Shown here: positions 1 to 13,835 of the stretch, piece after piece | Numbering within the stretch: the first letter of the stretch is position 1 | How the letters are laid out: the number at the start of each line of letters is the position of its first letter | From: Plasmopara viticola | Taxonomy: Eukaryota > Oomycota > Peronosporomycetes > Peronosporales > Peronosporaceae | DNA length: 64,000 nucleotides | Assembly: GCA_001695595.3 (NCBI GenBank) | Contig: MBPM02000136.1 | Coordinates: 57,503 to 121,502, forward strand | Direction: 5' to 3' | Position numbers and translations under genes: made by a program | The notes under the pieces: model-generated | Told to the model about the DNA's origin: nothing | What the model saw: the letters and a program-made list of their open reading frames with translations, nothing else | The model's database searches: none

Positions 1-597
1 AGAAAGGACGTATCTATGGCCGTATATGATCTCAGCACTTTAAAGAGCGAACAATAGCTTAGTTGCGGCTCTGTCGCATCTGCGTACGTCTAGAATGATA
101 GATGGGACGTATTCATGACCATACATCATCTCAGCGCTTCACCAGAGCGAATATGCGCTAAGTTATGTCTCAATTGCGTCTGTATAAGTCTCGAATGATA
201 GAAAGAACGTTTCTATGGCCGATCATCACCTCAGCACTTCACATGAGCGATTATACGTTTAGTTGTTTCCTAATTGCGTCTGCACACATCTAGAATGATA
301 GAAGAACGTATCTATGGCCGTACATGATCTCAGCACTTAAAAAAGCGTACAATAGCTTTGTTGCGGCTTTATCGCATCTGCGTACGTCTAGAGTGATAGA
401 TGGGACTTATTCATGACCATACATCATCTCAGCGCTTCACCAAAGCGAATATGCGCCAAGTTATGGCTCTATTGCGTCTGTACATGTCTAGAATAATAGA
501 AGGGACGTAACTATGGCCGATCGTCACCTCAGATCTTCACATGAGCGATTATACGCTTAGTTGTTTCTTAATTGCGTCTGTACACGTCTAGAATAAT

Positions 598-2998
598 AGA
601 AAGGACGTATCTATGGTCGAACATGTTCTCAGCTTTTTTAAAGAGCGAATAATTGCTTTATCCCGGCTTTATCGCATCTGCGTACGTCTAGAATGATAGT
701 TAGGACGTATCCATGACCATCCATCATCATAGCACTTTACACGAGCCCAATGTGCGCTAAGTTATGTCTCTATTGCATCTGTATATGTCTCGAAAGATAG
801 AAAGGACATATCTATGACCGTATATGATCTCAGCACTTAAAAAAAGCAAACAATAGCTTGGTTGCGGCTCTATCGCATCTGCGTACGTCAAGAATGATAG
901 ATAGGACGTATCCATGACCATACATTATCTCAGTGCTTCGTCAGAGCGAATATGCGTTAAGTTATGTCTCAATTTCGTCTGTACACGTCTAGAATGATAG
1001 AAAGGACGTATCTGTGGCCGTATATGATCTCAGCACTTCAAAAAAGCAAACAATAGCTTTATTGCGGCTCTATCGCGTCTGCGTACGTCTAGAATGATAG
1101 TTAGGACGTATCCATGACCATACATCATCTCAGCGCTTCACCAGAGCGAATATGCGCTAAGTTATGGCTCTATTGCGTCTGTACATGTCTAGAAAAATAG
1201 AAAGGACGTAACTATGGCCGATCGTCACCTCAGCACTTAACATGAGCGATTATACGTTTAGTTGTTTCTTAATTGCGTCTGCACACGTCTAGAATAATAG
1301 AAAGGACGTATCTATGGTCGAACATGTTCTCAGGTTTTTATAAAGAGCGAATAATCGCTTTGTCCCGGCTTTATCGCATCTGCGTACGTCTAGAATGATA
1401 GTTAGGACGTATCCATGACCATCCATCATCTTAGCACTTTACAAGAGCGAATGTGCGCTAAGTTATGTCTCTATTTCATCTGTATACGTCTCGAATGATA
1501 GAAAGGACGTATCTATGGCCGTATATGATCTCAGCACTTAAAAAAAGCAAACAATAGCTTGGTTGCGGCTCGATCGCATCTGCGTACGTCAAGAATGATA
1601 GATAGGACGTATCCATGACCATACATTATCTCAGTGCTTCGTCAGAGCGAATATGCGTTAAGTTATGTCTCAATTTCGTCTGTACACGTCTAGAATGATA
1701 GAAAGGACGTATCTGTGGCCGTATATGATCTCAGCACTTCAAAAAAGCAAACAATAACTTTATTGCGGCTCTATCGCGTCTGCGTACGTCTAGAATGATA
1801 GTTAGGACGTATTTATGACCATACATCATCTCAGCGCTTCACCAGAGCGAATATGCGCTAAGTTATGGCTCTATTGCGTCTGTACATGCCTTAAATAATA
1901 GGAAAACGTAAGTACGGCCGATCATCACCGCAGCATTTCACATGAGCGATGTTACGTTTAGATGTTTCTTAATTGCGTCTGCACACGTCGAGAATGATAG
2001 AAACGACGTATCTACGGCCGTATATGATCTCAGTACTTTTAAAGAGCGAATAAATGCTTAGTTGCGGGTCTTTCGCATCTGCGTTCGTCTAGAATGATAG
2101 ATGGGACGTATCCATGACCATACATCATGTCAGCGCTTCACCAGAGCGAATATGCGCTAAGTTATGGCTCTATTGCGTCTGTAAATGTCTAAAATAACAG
2201 AAAGGACGTAACTATGGTCGATCGTCACCTCAGCACTTAACATGAGCGATTATACGTTTAGTTGTTTCTTAATTGCGTCTGCACACGTCTAGAATAATAG
2301 AAAGGACGTATCTATGGTCGAACATGTTCTCAGCTTTTTTAAAGAGCGAACAATCGCTTTGTCCCGGCTTTATCGCATCTGCGTACGTCTAGAATGATAG
2401 TTAGGACGTATCCATGACCATCCATCATCATAGCACTTTACACGAGCGAATGTGAGCTAAGTTATGTCTCTGTTGCATCTGTATACGTCTCGAATGATAG
2501 AAAGGACGTATCTATGGCCGTATATGATCTCAGCAATTAAAAAAAGCAAACAATAGCTTGGTTGCGGCTCTATCGCATCTGCGTACGTCTAGAATGATAG
2601 ATAGGACGTATCCATGACCATACATTATCTCAGTGCTTCGTCAGAGCGAATATGCGTTAAGTTATGTCTCAATTTCGTCTGTACACGTCTAGAATGATAG
2701 AAAGGACGTATTTGTGGCCGTATATGATCTCAGCACTTCAAAAAAGCAAACAATAGCTTTATTGCGGCTCTATCGCGTCTGCGTACGTCTAGAATGATAG
2801 TTGGGACGTATCCAAGATCATACATCATTAATGCGCTTCCCCAGAGCGAATATGCGCTAAGTTATGGCTCTATTGCGTCTGTACATGTCTAGAATAATAG
2901 AAAGGACGTTTCTATGGCCGATCATCACCTCAGCACTTCACATGAGCGATTATACGTTTAGTTGTTTCCTAATTGCGTCTGCACACGTCTAGAATGAT
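598..2998 (+). repeat. Heptamer HOR region (A'-B-A-B-A-B-C, ~700 bp)
   Basis: The order here is not A-B-C but A'-B-A-B-A-B-C. Unit 1 is 598-1298 (monomers at 598, 698, 799, 899, 999, 1099 and 1199), unit 2 is 1299-1998 and unit 3 is 2299-2998. An ordinary A-B-C trimer (1999-2298) separates units 2 and 3. A' is diagnostic: it reads ctatggtcgaacatgttctc and has tcccggcttt in place of gcggctctat. The inner A monomers carry the aagcaaacaatagct (or aacaataact) form. Two consecutive skips of C create the unit. Confidence 0.93.
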
Positions 2999-3795
2999 AG
3001 AAGAACGTATCTATGGCCGTACATGATCTCAGGACTTAAAAAGCGTACAATAGCTTTGTTGCGGCTTTATCGCATCTGCGTACGTCTAGAGTGATAGATG
3101 GGACGTTTTCATGACCATACATCATCTCAGCGCTTCACCAAAGCGAATATGCGCCAACTTATGGCTCTATTGCGTCTGTACATGTCTAGAATAATAGAAG
3201 GGACGTAACTATGGCCGATCATCACCTCAGCACTTCACATGAGTGATTATACGCTTAATTTTTTCTTTATTGCGTCTGCACACGTCTAGAATGATAGAAA
3301 GGACGTATCTATGGCCGTACATTTTCTCAGCACTTTTAGAGAGCGAATAAACGCTTAGTTGCGGCTCTCTCGCATCTGCGTACGTCTAGAATGATAGTTA
3401 GGACGTATCCATGACCATACATCATCTAAGCACTTTACAAGACCGAATATGCGCTAAGTTATGGCTCTATTGCGTCTGTACGTGTCTAGAATTATAGGAA
3501 AGACGTTTCTATGGCCGATCATCACCTCAGAATTTCACATGAGCGATTATACGCTTAGGTGTTTCTTAATTGCGTCTGCACACGTCTAGAATGATAGAAA
3601 GAACGTATCTATGGCCGTACATTTTCTCAGCACTTTTAAAGAGCGAATAAACGCTTAGTTGTGGCTCTATCGCATCTGCGTACGTCTGGAATGATAGATA
3701 GGACGTATTCATGACAATACATCATCTCATTGCTTCGCCAGAGCGAATATGAGTTAAGTTATGTCTCTATTGCGTCTGTACATGTCAGAAATGAT

Positions 3796-4095
3796 AGAAA
3801 GGACATTTCTATGGCCGATAGTCATCGCAGCACTTCACATGAGCGTTTGTACGTTTAGTTGTTTCTTAATTGCGTCTGCATACGTCTAGAATGATAATTA
3901 GGACGTATCCATGGCCATACATCATCTCAGTGCTTCGCCGGAGCGAATATGAGTTAAGTTATGGCTCTATTGCGTCTGTACATGTCTAGAATGATAGAAA
4001 GGACGTTTCTATGGCCGATAATCACCGCAGCACTTAACATGAGCGTTTATACGTTTAGTTGTTTCTTAATTGCGTCTGCACACGTCTAGAATGAT
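3796..4095 (+). repeat. Order change C-B-C (A monomer skipped)
   Basis: A C monomer at 3796 is followed directly by a B at 3896 (ggacgtatccatggcc) and then a C at 3996. One A is therefore missing. Monomer length and phase are preserved, as expected from in-register unequal exchange between the C/A and A/B junctions. Confidence 0.88.
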
Positions 4096-7000
4096 AGAAA
4101 GGACGTATCTATGGCCGTATATGATCTCAGCACTTTTAAAGAGCTTATAAACGCTTAGTTGCGGCTCTACCGCATCTGCGTACGTCTAGAATGATAGTTA
4201 GGACGTATCCATGACCATACATCATCTAAGTAATTCACAAGAGCGAATGTGCGCTAAGTTATGTCTCTATTGCGTCTGTACATGTCTAGAATAATAGAAA
4301 AGACGTTCTATGGCCGGTCATCACCTCAGCACTTCACATGAGCGATTAAACGTTTAGTTGTCACTTAATTGCGTCTGCACACGTCTAGAATGATAGAAAG
4401 GACGTATTTATGGCCGTAAATGATGTCAGCACTTTTAAAGAGCGAATAAGCGCTTAGTTGCGGCTCTATCGCATCTGCGTACGTCTAGAATGATAGATGG
4501 GACGTATTCATGACCATACATCATCTTAGCGCTTCACCAGAGCGAATATGCGCTAAGTTATGTCTCAATTGCGTCTGTACATGTCTAGATTAATAGAAGG
4601 GACGTAACAATGGCCGATCATCACCTCAGCACTTCACATGAGCGATTATACGCTTAGTTGTTTCTCATTTGCTTCTGCACACGTCTAGAATGATAGAAAG
4701 AACGTATCTATGGCCATACATTTTCTCAGCACTTTTAAAGAGAGAATTGGCGCTTAGTTGCGGCTCTATCGCGTCTGCGTACGTCTAGAATGATCGATAG
4801 AACGTATTCATGACCATACATCATCTTAGCGCTTCACCAGAGCGAATATGCGTTATGTTTTGTCTTAATTGCGTCTGTACATGTCTAGAATGATAGAAAG
4901 GACTTAAGTATGACCGATCATCACCTCAGATCTTCACATGAGCGATTATACTTGTAGTTGTTTCTTAATTGCGTCTGCACACGTCTAGAATGATAGAAAG
5001 GACGTATCTATGGCCGTTCATTTTCTCAGCACTTTTAAAGAGCGAATAGGCGTTTAGTTGCGGCTCTATCGCATCTGCGTACGTCTAGAATGATAGATGG
5101 GACGTATTCATGACCATAAGTCATCTTAGCGCTTCACCAGAGCGAATATGCGCGAAGTTATGACTCTATTGCGTCTGTACATGTCTAAAATAATAGAAGG
5201 GACGTAACTATGGCCGATCATCACCTCAGCACTTCACATGAGCGATTATACGCTTGGCTGTTTCTTAATTGCGTCTGCACACGTCTAGAATGATAGAAAG
5301 GACGTATCTATGACCGTACATTTTCTCAGCACTTTTAAAGAGCGAATAAACGCTTAGTTGCGGATCTATCGCATCTGCGTACGTCTAGAATGATAGATAG
5401 GACGTATTCATGACCATACATCATCTCAGTGCTTCGCCAGAGCGAATATGAGTTAAGTTATGGCTCTATTGCGTGTGTACACGTCAGGAATGATAGAAAG
5501 GACGTTTCTATGGCCGATCATCACCTCAGATCTTAACATGAGCGATTATACGTTAAGTTGTTTCTTTATTGCGTCTGCACACGTCTATAACGATAGAAAG
5601 GACGTATCAATGGCCGTATATGATCTCAGCACTTTAAAGAGCGAATAAGCGCTTAATTGCGGCTCTATCGTATCTGCGTACGTCTAGAATAATAGATGGG
5701 ACGTATATATGACCATACATCATCTTAGCGATTCACCAGAGCGAATATGCGCTAAGTTATGTCTCTATTGCGTCTGTACACGTCAGGAATGATAGAAAGG
5801 ACGTTTCTATGGCCGATCATCACCTCAGATCTTCACATGAGCGATTATACGTTAAGTTTTTCTTTATTGCGTCTGCACACGTCTATAACGATAGAAAGGA
5901 CGTATCGATGGCCGTATATGATCTCAGCTCTTTAAAGAGCGAATAGGCGCTTAGTTGCGGTTCTATCGCATCTGCGTACGTGTAGAATGATAGATGGGAC
6001 GTATCCATGACCATACATCGTCTTAGCGCTTCACCAGAGCGAATATGCGCTAAGTTATGTCTCTATTGCGTCTGTACATGTCTGAAATAATAGAAGGGAC
6101 GTAACTATCCCCGATCGTCACCTCAGCACTTCACATGAGCGATTATACGCTTAGTTGTTTCTTAATTGCGTCTGCACACGTCTAGAATGATAGAAAGGAC
6201 GTATCTATGGCCGTAAATTTTCTCAGCACTTTTAAAGAGCGAATAAACGCTTAGTTGCGGCTCTATCGCATCTGCGTACGTCTAGATTGATAGATAGGAC
6301 GTATCCACTACCATACATCATCTCAGTGCTTCGCCAAAGCGAATATGAGTTAAGTTATGGCTCTATTGCGTCTGTACACGTCAGGAATGATGAAAAGGAC
6401 GTTTCTATGGCCGATCATCACCTCAGATCTTCACATGAGCGATTATACGTTAAGTTGTTTCTTTATTGCGTCTGCCCACGTCTAGAATGATAGAAAGGAC
6501 GTATCTAAGGCCGTACATGATCTCAGCACTTTTAAAGAGCGAATAAGCGCTTAGTTGCGGCTCTCTACCATCTGCGAACGTCTAGAATGATAGATAGGTC
6601 GTATCCTTCACCATACATCATGTCAGTGCTTCGCCAGATCGAATATGAGTTAAGTTATGGCTCTATTGCGTCTGTACACGTCAGGAATGATAAAAAGGAC
6701 GTAAGTATGGCCGATAATCATCTCAGATCTTCACATGAGCGATTATACGCTTAGTTGTTTGTTAATTGCGTCTGCACACGTCTAGAATGATAGAAAGGAC
6801 GTATCTATGACCGTACATTTTCTCAGCACTTTTAAAGAGCGAATAAGCGCTTAGTTGCGGCTCTATTGCATCTGCGTACGTGTAGATTGATAGATGGGAC
6901 GTATCCATGACCGTACATCATCTCAGTGCTTCGCTAAAGCGAATATGAGTTAAGTTATGGCTCTATAGCGTCTGTACACGTCAGGAATGATGAAAAGGAC

Positions 7001-8091
7001 GTTACTATGGCCGATCACACCCTCAGCACTTCACATGAGCGATTATACGTTTAGTTGTTTATTAATTGCGTCTTTACACGTCTAGAGTGATAGAAAGGAC
7101 GTATCTATGGCCGTATATGATCTCAGCACTTTTAAAGAGCGAACAATAGCTTAGTTGCGGCTCTATCGCATCTGCCTACGTCTAGAATGATAGATAGGAC
7201 GTACCCATGACTATACATCATCTAAGCACTTAACAAGAGCGAATGTGCGCTAAATTATGTATCTATTGCGTCTGTACACGTCTTGAATGATAGATAGGAC
7301 GTTTCTATGGCCGATCATCACCTCAGCACTTCACATGAGCGATTATACGTCTAGTTGTTTCTCAATTGCGTCTGCACACGTCGAGAATGATAGAAAGGAC
7401 GCATCTATGGCCTTATATGATCTCAGCGCTTCTAAAGAGCGAACAATAGCTTAGTTGCGGCTCTATCACATCTGCGTACGTCTGGAATGATAGATAGGAC
7501 GTATCCATGACCATACATCATCTCAGCGCTTCACCAGAGCGAATATGCGCTAAGTTATGGTTCTATTGCGTCTGTGCATGCCTAAAAAAATAGAAAAAAC
7601 GTAACTACGGCCGATCATCACCTCAGCATTTCACATGAGCGATAATACGTATAGTTGTTTCTTAATTGCGTCTGCTCACGTCTAGAAAAATAGAAAAGAC
7701 GTATCTACGGCCGTATATGATCTCAGTACTTTTAAAGAGCGAATAAATGCTTAGTTGCGGGTCTATCGCATCCGCGTACGTCCAGAATGATATTTAGGAA
7801 ATATCCATGACCATACATCATATCAGCGCTTCACAAGAGCGAATGGACGCTAAGTTATGTCTCTATTGCGTCTGTACATGTCTAGAATAATAGAAAGGAC
7901 GTAACTATGGCCTATCATCACCTCAGCACTTCACATGAGCGACTATACGTTTAGTTGTTTCTTAATTGCATCTGCACACGACTAGAATGATAGAAAGGAC
8001 GTATCGATGGCCGTACATGATCTCGGCACTTTTAAAGAGGGAATAAGCGCTTAGATGCGGCTCTGTCGCATTTGCGTACGTCTAAAATGAT

Positions 8092-8890
8092 AGATGGGAC
8101 GTATCCATGACCATACATCATCTCAGTGCTTTGCCAGAGCGAATATGAGTTAAGTTATGTCTCTATCGCGTCTGCACACGTCTGGAATGATAGAAAGAAC
8201 GTATCTATGGCCGTTTATGATCTTAGTACTTTTAAAGAGCGAATAAATGCTTAGTTGCGGGTCTTTCGCATCTGCCTACGACTAGAATGATAGATGGGAC
8301 GTATCCATGGCCATACATCCTCTCCGTGCTTCACCAGAGCGAATATGCTCTAACTTATGTCTCTTTTGCGTCTGTACACGTCTAGAATGATAGAAAGGAC
8401 GTAACTATAGCCGATCATACCCTCTGCACTTCACATGAGCGATTTTACGTTTAGTTGTTTCTTCATCGCGTCTGCACAAGTCTATAATGATAGTTAGGAC
8501 GTATCTATGGCCGTACATGATCTCAGTACCTTTAAAGAGCCAATAAACGCTTAGTCGCGTCTTTGTCGCATCTGCGTTCGTCTAGAATGATAGATGGGAC
8601 GTATCCATGACCATACAACATCTCAGCGCTTCACCAGAGCGAATATGCGCTAAGTTATGGCTCTTTTGCGTCTCTATACGTCTAGAATGATAGAAAGGAC
8701 GTGACTATGGCCGTTCATGATCTCAGCTCTTCAAAAAGTGAACAATATCTTTGTTGCGGCACTATCGCATCTTTGTACGTCTTGAATGATAGCTAGGACG
8801 TATCTATGACAATACATCATCTAAGCATTTTACAAGAGCGAATGCGCGCTAAGTTATGTCTCTATTGCGTCTGTATACGACTAGAATGAT
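8092..8890 (+). repeat. Order changes A-B-A-B around 8.1-8.9 kb
   Basis: B at 8092 ends like a C monomer (gcgtctgcacacgtct) and is followed by an A at 8192, so a C was lost by fusion inside the 3' part. After B 8292, C 8392, A 8492 and B 8592, another A-type monomer starts at 8692. It begins C-like (gacgtgactatggcc) and continues as A, so this too is a C/A hybrid replacing a C plus an A. Both events keep the 100-bp phase. Confidence 0.82.
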
Positions 8891-9388
8891 AGAAAGAACT
8901 TAGGTATGGCCGATCATCACCTCAGCACTTCACATGAGCGATTATACGTTTAGTTGTTTCTTAATTGCGTCTGCACGTTTGGAATGATAGAAAGGACGTA
9001 TCTTTGGCCGTATATGATCTCAGCACGTTCGAAGAGAGAATTAACGCTTAGTTGCGTTTCTATCGCATCTGTGTACGTCTAGAATGATAGCTGGGCCGTA
9101 TCCATGACCATACATCATCTAAGCGCTTCACCAGAGCGAATATGCGCCAAGTTTTGGTTCTATTACGTCTGTACATGTCTAAAATAATAAAAGTGACGTT
9201 TCTATGGCCAATCACCACCTCAGCTCTTCACATGAGCGATTATACGTTTAGTTGTTTCTTAATTGCGTCTGCACACGTCTGGAATGATAGAAAGGACGTA
9301 TCTATGGCCGTATATGATCTCGGCACCTTTAAAGAGAGAATAAACGCTTAGTTGCGGCTCTATCGCATCTGCGTACGTCTAGAATGAT

Positions 9389-9988
9389 AGATGGGACGTA
9401 TCCATGGCCATACATCCTCTCAGTGCTTCACCAGAGCGAATATGCTCTAACTTATGGCTCTTTTGCGTCTCTATACGTCTAGAATGATAGAAAGGACGTA
9501 ACTATAGCCGATCATACCCTTTGCACTTCACGTGAGCGATTTTACGTTTAGTTGTTTCTTAATTGCGTCTGCACAAGTCTATAATGATAGTTAGGACGTG
9601 TCCATGTCCATACATCATCTAAGCACTTTACAAGAGCGAATGCGCACTAAGTTATGTCTCTTTTGCGTCTGTTTCCGACTAGAATGATAGAAAGGACGTA
9701 AGTATGCCCGATCATCACCTCAGCACTTCACATGAGCGATTATACGTCTTGTTGTTTCTTAATTGCGTCTGCACATGTACAGAATGATAGAAAGGACGTA
9801 TCTATAGCCATACATCATCTAAGCACTTTACAAGAGCGAATTCACACTAAGTTATGTCTCTTTCGCGTCTGTATACGACTAGAATGATAGAAAGGACGTA
9901 AGTATGGACGATCATCACCTCAGCACTTCACATGAGCGATTATACGTTTAGTTGTTTCTTAATTGCGTCTGCAAACGTCTGGAATGAT
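9389..9988 (+). repeat. B-C dimer HOR, three units (~200 bp period)
   Basis: B monomers begin at 9389, 9589 and 9789 and C monomers at 9489, 9689 and 9889, with no A in between. The usual A-B-C order resumes with the A at 9989. The second and third B monomers share the 'atcatctaagcactttacaagagcgaat' style rather than the cttcgccagag style, so the dimer probably arose by duplication of one B-C pair. Local only. Confidence 0.9.
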
Positions 9989-10060
9989 AGAAAGGACGTA
10001 TCTATGGCCGTACATTTTCTCAGCACTTTTAAGAGCGAAAAAACGCTTAGTTGCGGCTCT

Positions 10061-11770
10061 ATCGCATCTGCGTACGTCTAGAATGATAGATAGAACGTAT
10101 CCATGACCATAAATCACCTCAGTGCTTCGCCAGAGCAAATATGAGTTAAGTTATGTCTCTATTGCGTCTGTACACGTCAGGAATGATAGAAAGGACGTAA
10201 CTATGACCGATCATCACCTAAGCGCTTCGCATGAGCGATTATACGTTTTGTTGTTTCTTATTTGCGTCTTCACGCGTCTAGAATGATAGAAAGGACGTAT
10301 CTATGGCCGTACATGATCTCAGCACCTTTAAAGAGCTTATAAACGCTTAGTCACGGGTTTATACCATCTGCGTACTTCAAGAATGATAGATAGAACATAT
10401 CCATGACCATACATCATCCAAGTACTTTACAAGAGTGAATGTGCGCTAAGTTATGTCTCTATTGCGTCTGTATTCGTCTAGAATGATAGAAAGAACGTTT
10501 CTTTGGTCGATCAACACCTCAGCACTTCACATGAGCGATTATACGTTTAGTTGTCTCTTAATTGCGTCTGCACACGTCTAGAATGATAGAAAAGACGTAT
10601 GGCCGTACATGATCTCAGCACTTTTAAAGAGCTTATAAACGCTTAGTTGCGGCTCTATCGCATCTGCGTACGTCTAGAATGATAGATGGAACGTATTCAT
10701 GATCATACATCATCTTAGCGCTTCACCAGAGCGAACATGCGCTTAGTTATGTCTCTATTGCCTCTGTACATGCCTAGAATGATAGATAGGACGTAACTAT
10801 GGCCGATCATCACCTCAGCACTTCACATGAACGATTATACGTTTAGTTGTTTCTTAATTACGTCTGCACACGTCTAGAATGATAGAAAAGACATATCTAT
10901 GGCCGTACATTTTCTCAGCACTTTTAAGAGCGAATTAACACTTACTTGCGGCTCTATCGCATCTGCGTACGTTAAGAATGATAGATAGGACGTATCCATG
11001 ACCATACATCATCTAAGTACTTTACAAGAGCGAATGTGCGCTGAGTTCTGTCTCTATTGAGTCTGTATACGTCTAGAAAGACAGAAAGGACGTAACAATG
11101 GTCGATCATCACCTCAGGACTTCACATATGCGATTATACGTTTAGTTGTTTCTTAATCGTGTCTACACACGTCTAGAAAAATAGGAAAGACGCATGGCCG
11201 CACATGATCTCAGCACTTTTAAAGCGCGAATAAACGCTTAGTTGCGGCTATGTCGCATCTGCGTACGTCTAGAATGATAGATAGGACGAATCCATGACCA
11301 TACATCATCTAAGCACTTTACAAGAGCGAATGTGCGCTGAGATATGTCTATATTGCGTCTGTATACGTCTGATAAGACAGAAAGGACGTTTCTATGGTTG
11401 ATCATCACCTCAGCACTTCACATGAGCGATTATACGTCTAGTTGTTTCTTAATTGCGTCTGCACACGTCTAGAATGATAGAAAGGACGTATCTATGGCCG
11501 TACATTTTCTCAGCACTTTTAAAAAAAGAAAAAAAGCTTAGTTGCGGCTCTATTGCATCTGCGAACGTCTAGAATGATAGATAGGACGTATCCATGACCA
11601 TACATCATCTCAGTGCTTCGCCAGAGCGAATATGAGTTATCAGGAATGATAGAAAGGACGTAACTATGGCCGATCATCACCTCAGCGCTTCACATGAGCG
11701 ATTATACGTTAAGTTGTTTCTTAATTGCGTCTGCACACGTCTAGAATGATAGAAAGGACGTATCCATGGC
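10061..11770 (+). repeat. ~1.76-kb tandem duplication, copy 1
   Basis: Nearly identical to 11,824-13,835. Shared rare variants include gaccataaatcacctcag, cgcttcgcatgagcg with tatacgttttg, acgcttagtcacgggttt and a short A lacking tatct (gacgtatggccg). The offset is about 1,763 bp up to roughly 11,320, then 2,063 bp, because copy 2 holds one extra ~300-bp trimer. Boundaries are accurate to a few tens of bases. Confidence 0.9.
11579..11650 (+). repeat. Truncated B monomer (28-bp deletion), copy 1
   Basis: This B monomer is 72 bp instead of 100. It runs from tatgagtta straight to tcaggaatgat, omitting the agttatgtctctattgcg segment up to acacg. The same lesion is at 13,642-13,713, so it is a shared marker and not a sequencing error. 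Confidence 0.9.
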
Positions 11771-11823
11771 CGTACAAGATTTCAGCACTTTTAAAAAACT
11801 TATAAACGCTTAGTCGCGGCTCT

Positions 11824-13835
11824 ATCGCATCTGCGTACGTCTAGAATGTTAGATAGGACGTATCCATGACCATAAATCACCTCAGTGCTTCGCCAGAGCA
11901 AATATGAGTTAAGTTATGTCTCTATTGCGTCTGTACACGTCAGGAATGATAGAAAGGACGTAACTATGACCGATCATCACCTAAGCGCTTCGCATGAGCG
12001 ATTATACGTTTTGTTGTTTCTTATTTGCGTCTTCACGCGTCTAGAATGATAGAAAGGACGTATCTATGGCCGTACATGATCTCAGCACTTTTAAAGAGCT
12101 TATAAACGCTTAGTCACGGGTTTATACCATCTGCGTACTTCAAGAATGATAGATAGAACATATCCATGACCATACATCATCCAAGTACTTTACAAGAGTG
12201 AATGTGCGCTAAGTTATGTCTCTATTGCGTCTGTATTCGTCTAGAATGATAGAAAGAACGTTTCTTTGGTCGATCAACACCTCAGCACTTCACATGAGCG
12301 ATTATACGTTTAGTTGTCTCTTAATTGCGTCTGCACACGTCTAGAATGATAGAAAAGACGTATGGCCGTACATGATCTCAGCACTTTTAAAGAGCTTATT
12401 AACGCTTAGTTGCGGCTCTATCGCATCTGCGTACGTCTAGAATGATAGATGGGACGTATTCATGATCATACATCATCTTAGCGCTTCACCAGAGCGAACA
12501 TGCGCTTAGTTATGTCTCTATTGCCTCTGTACATGCCTAGAATGATAGATAGGACGTAACTATGGCCGATCATCACCTCAGCACTTCAAATGAACGATTA
12601 TACGTTTAGTTGTTTCTTAACTACGTCTGCACACGTCTAGAATGATAGAAAAGACATATCTATGGCCGTACATTTTCTCAGCACTTTTAAGAGCGAATTA
12701 ACACTTACTTGCGGCTCTATCGCATCTGCGTACGTTAAGAATGATAGATAGGACGTATCCATGACCATACATCATCTAAGTACTTTACAAGAGCGAATGT
12801 GCGCTGAGTTCTGTCTCTATTGAGTCTGTATACGTCTAGAAAGACAGAAAGGACGTAACAATGGTCGATCATCACCTCAGGACTTCACATGAGCGATTAT
12901 ACGTTTAGTTGTTTCTTAATCGTGTCTACACACGTCTAGAATAATAGGAAAGACGCATGGCCGCACATGATCTCAGCACTTTTAAAGCGCGAATAAACGC
13001 TTAGTTGCGGCTATGTCGCATCTGCGTACGTCTAGAATGATAGATAGGACGAATCCATGACCATACATCATCTAAGCACTTTACTAGAGCGAATGTGCGC
13101 TAAGTTATGTATCTATTGCGTCTGTATACGTGTAGAATGATAGAAAGGACGTAACTATGGCCGATCATCACCTCAGCGCTTTACATGAGCGATTATACGT
13201 TTAGTTGTTTCTTAATCCCGTCTGCACACGTCTAGAATGATAGAAAGGACGTATCAATGGCCCTACAAGATCTCAGCACTTTTAAAGAGCTTATAAACGC
13301 TTAGTCGCGGCTTTTTCGCATCTTCGTACGTCGTGAATGATAGATAGGACGTATCCATGACCATACATCATCCAAGAACTTTACAAGAGCGAATGTGCGC
13401 TGAGATATGTCTATATTGCGTCTGTATACGTCTGATAAGACAGAAAGGACGTTTCTATGGTCGATCATCACCTCAGCACTTCACATGAGCGATTATACGT
13501 CTGGTTGTTTCTTAATTGCGTCTGCACACGTCTAGAATGATAGAAAGGACGTATCTATGGCCGTACATTTTCTCAGCACTTTTAAAGAGCGAAAAAACGC
13601 TTAGTTGCGGCTCTATTGCATCTGCGAACGTCTAGAATGATAGATAGGACGTATCCATGACCATACATCATCTCAGTGCTTCGCCAGAGCGAATATGAGT
13701 TATCAGGAATGATAGAAAGGACGTAACTATGGCCGATCATCACCTCAGCGCTTCACATGAGCGATTATACGTTAAGTTGTCTCTTAATTGCGTCTGCACA
13801 CGTCTAGAATGATAGAAAAGACGTATGGCCGTACA
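11824..13835 (+). repeat. ~1.76-kb tandem duplication, copy 2 (with one extra trimer)
   Basis: Partner of 10,061-11,770. An additional trimer at about 13,080-13,380 is absent from copy 1. Both copies contain the same 72-bp truncated B monomer, which shows the deletion predates the duplication. Confidence 0.88.
13642..13713 (+). repeat. Truncated B monomer (28-bp deletion), copy 2
   Basis: Same 72-bp B with the same breakpoint as 11,579-11,650. It lies in the second copy of the duplication and is followed by a C with gcgcttcacatgagcg. Confidence 0.9.
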
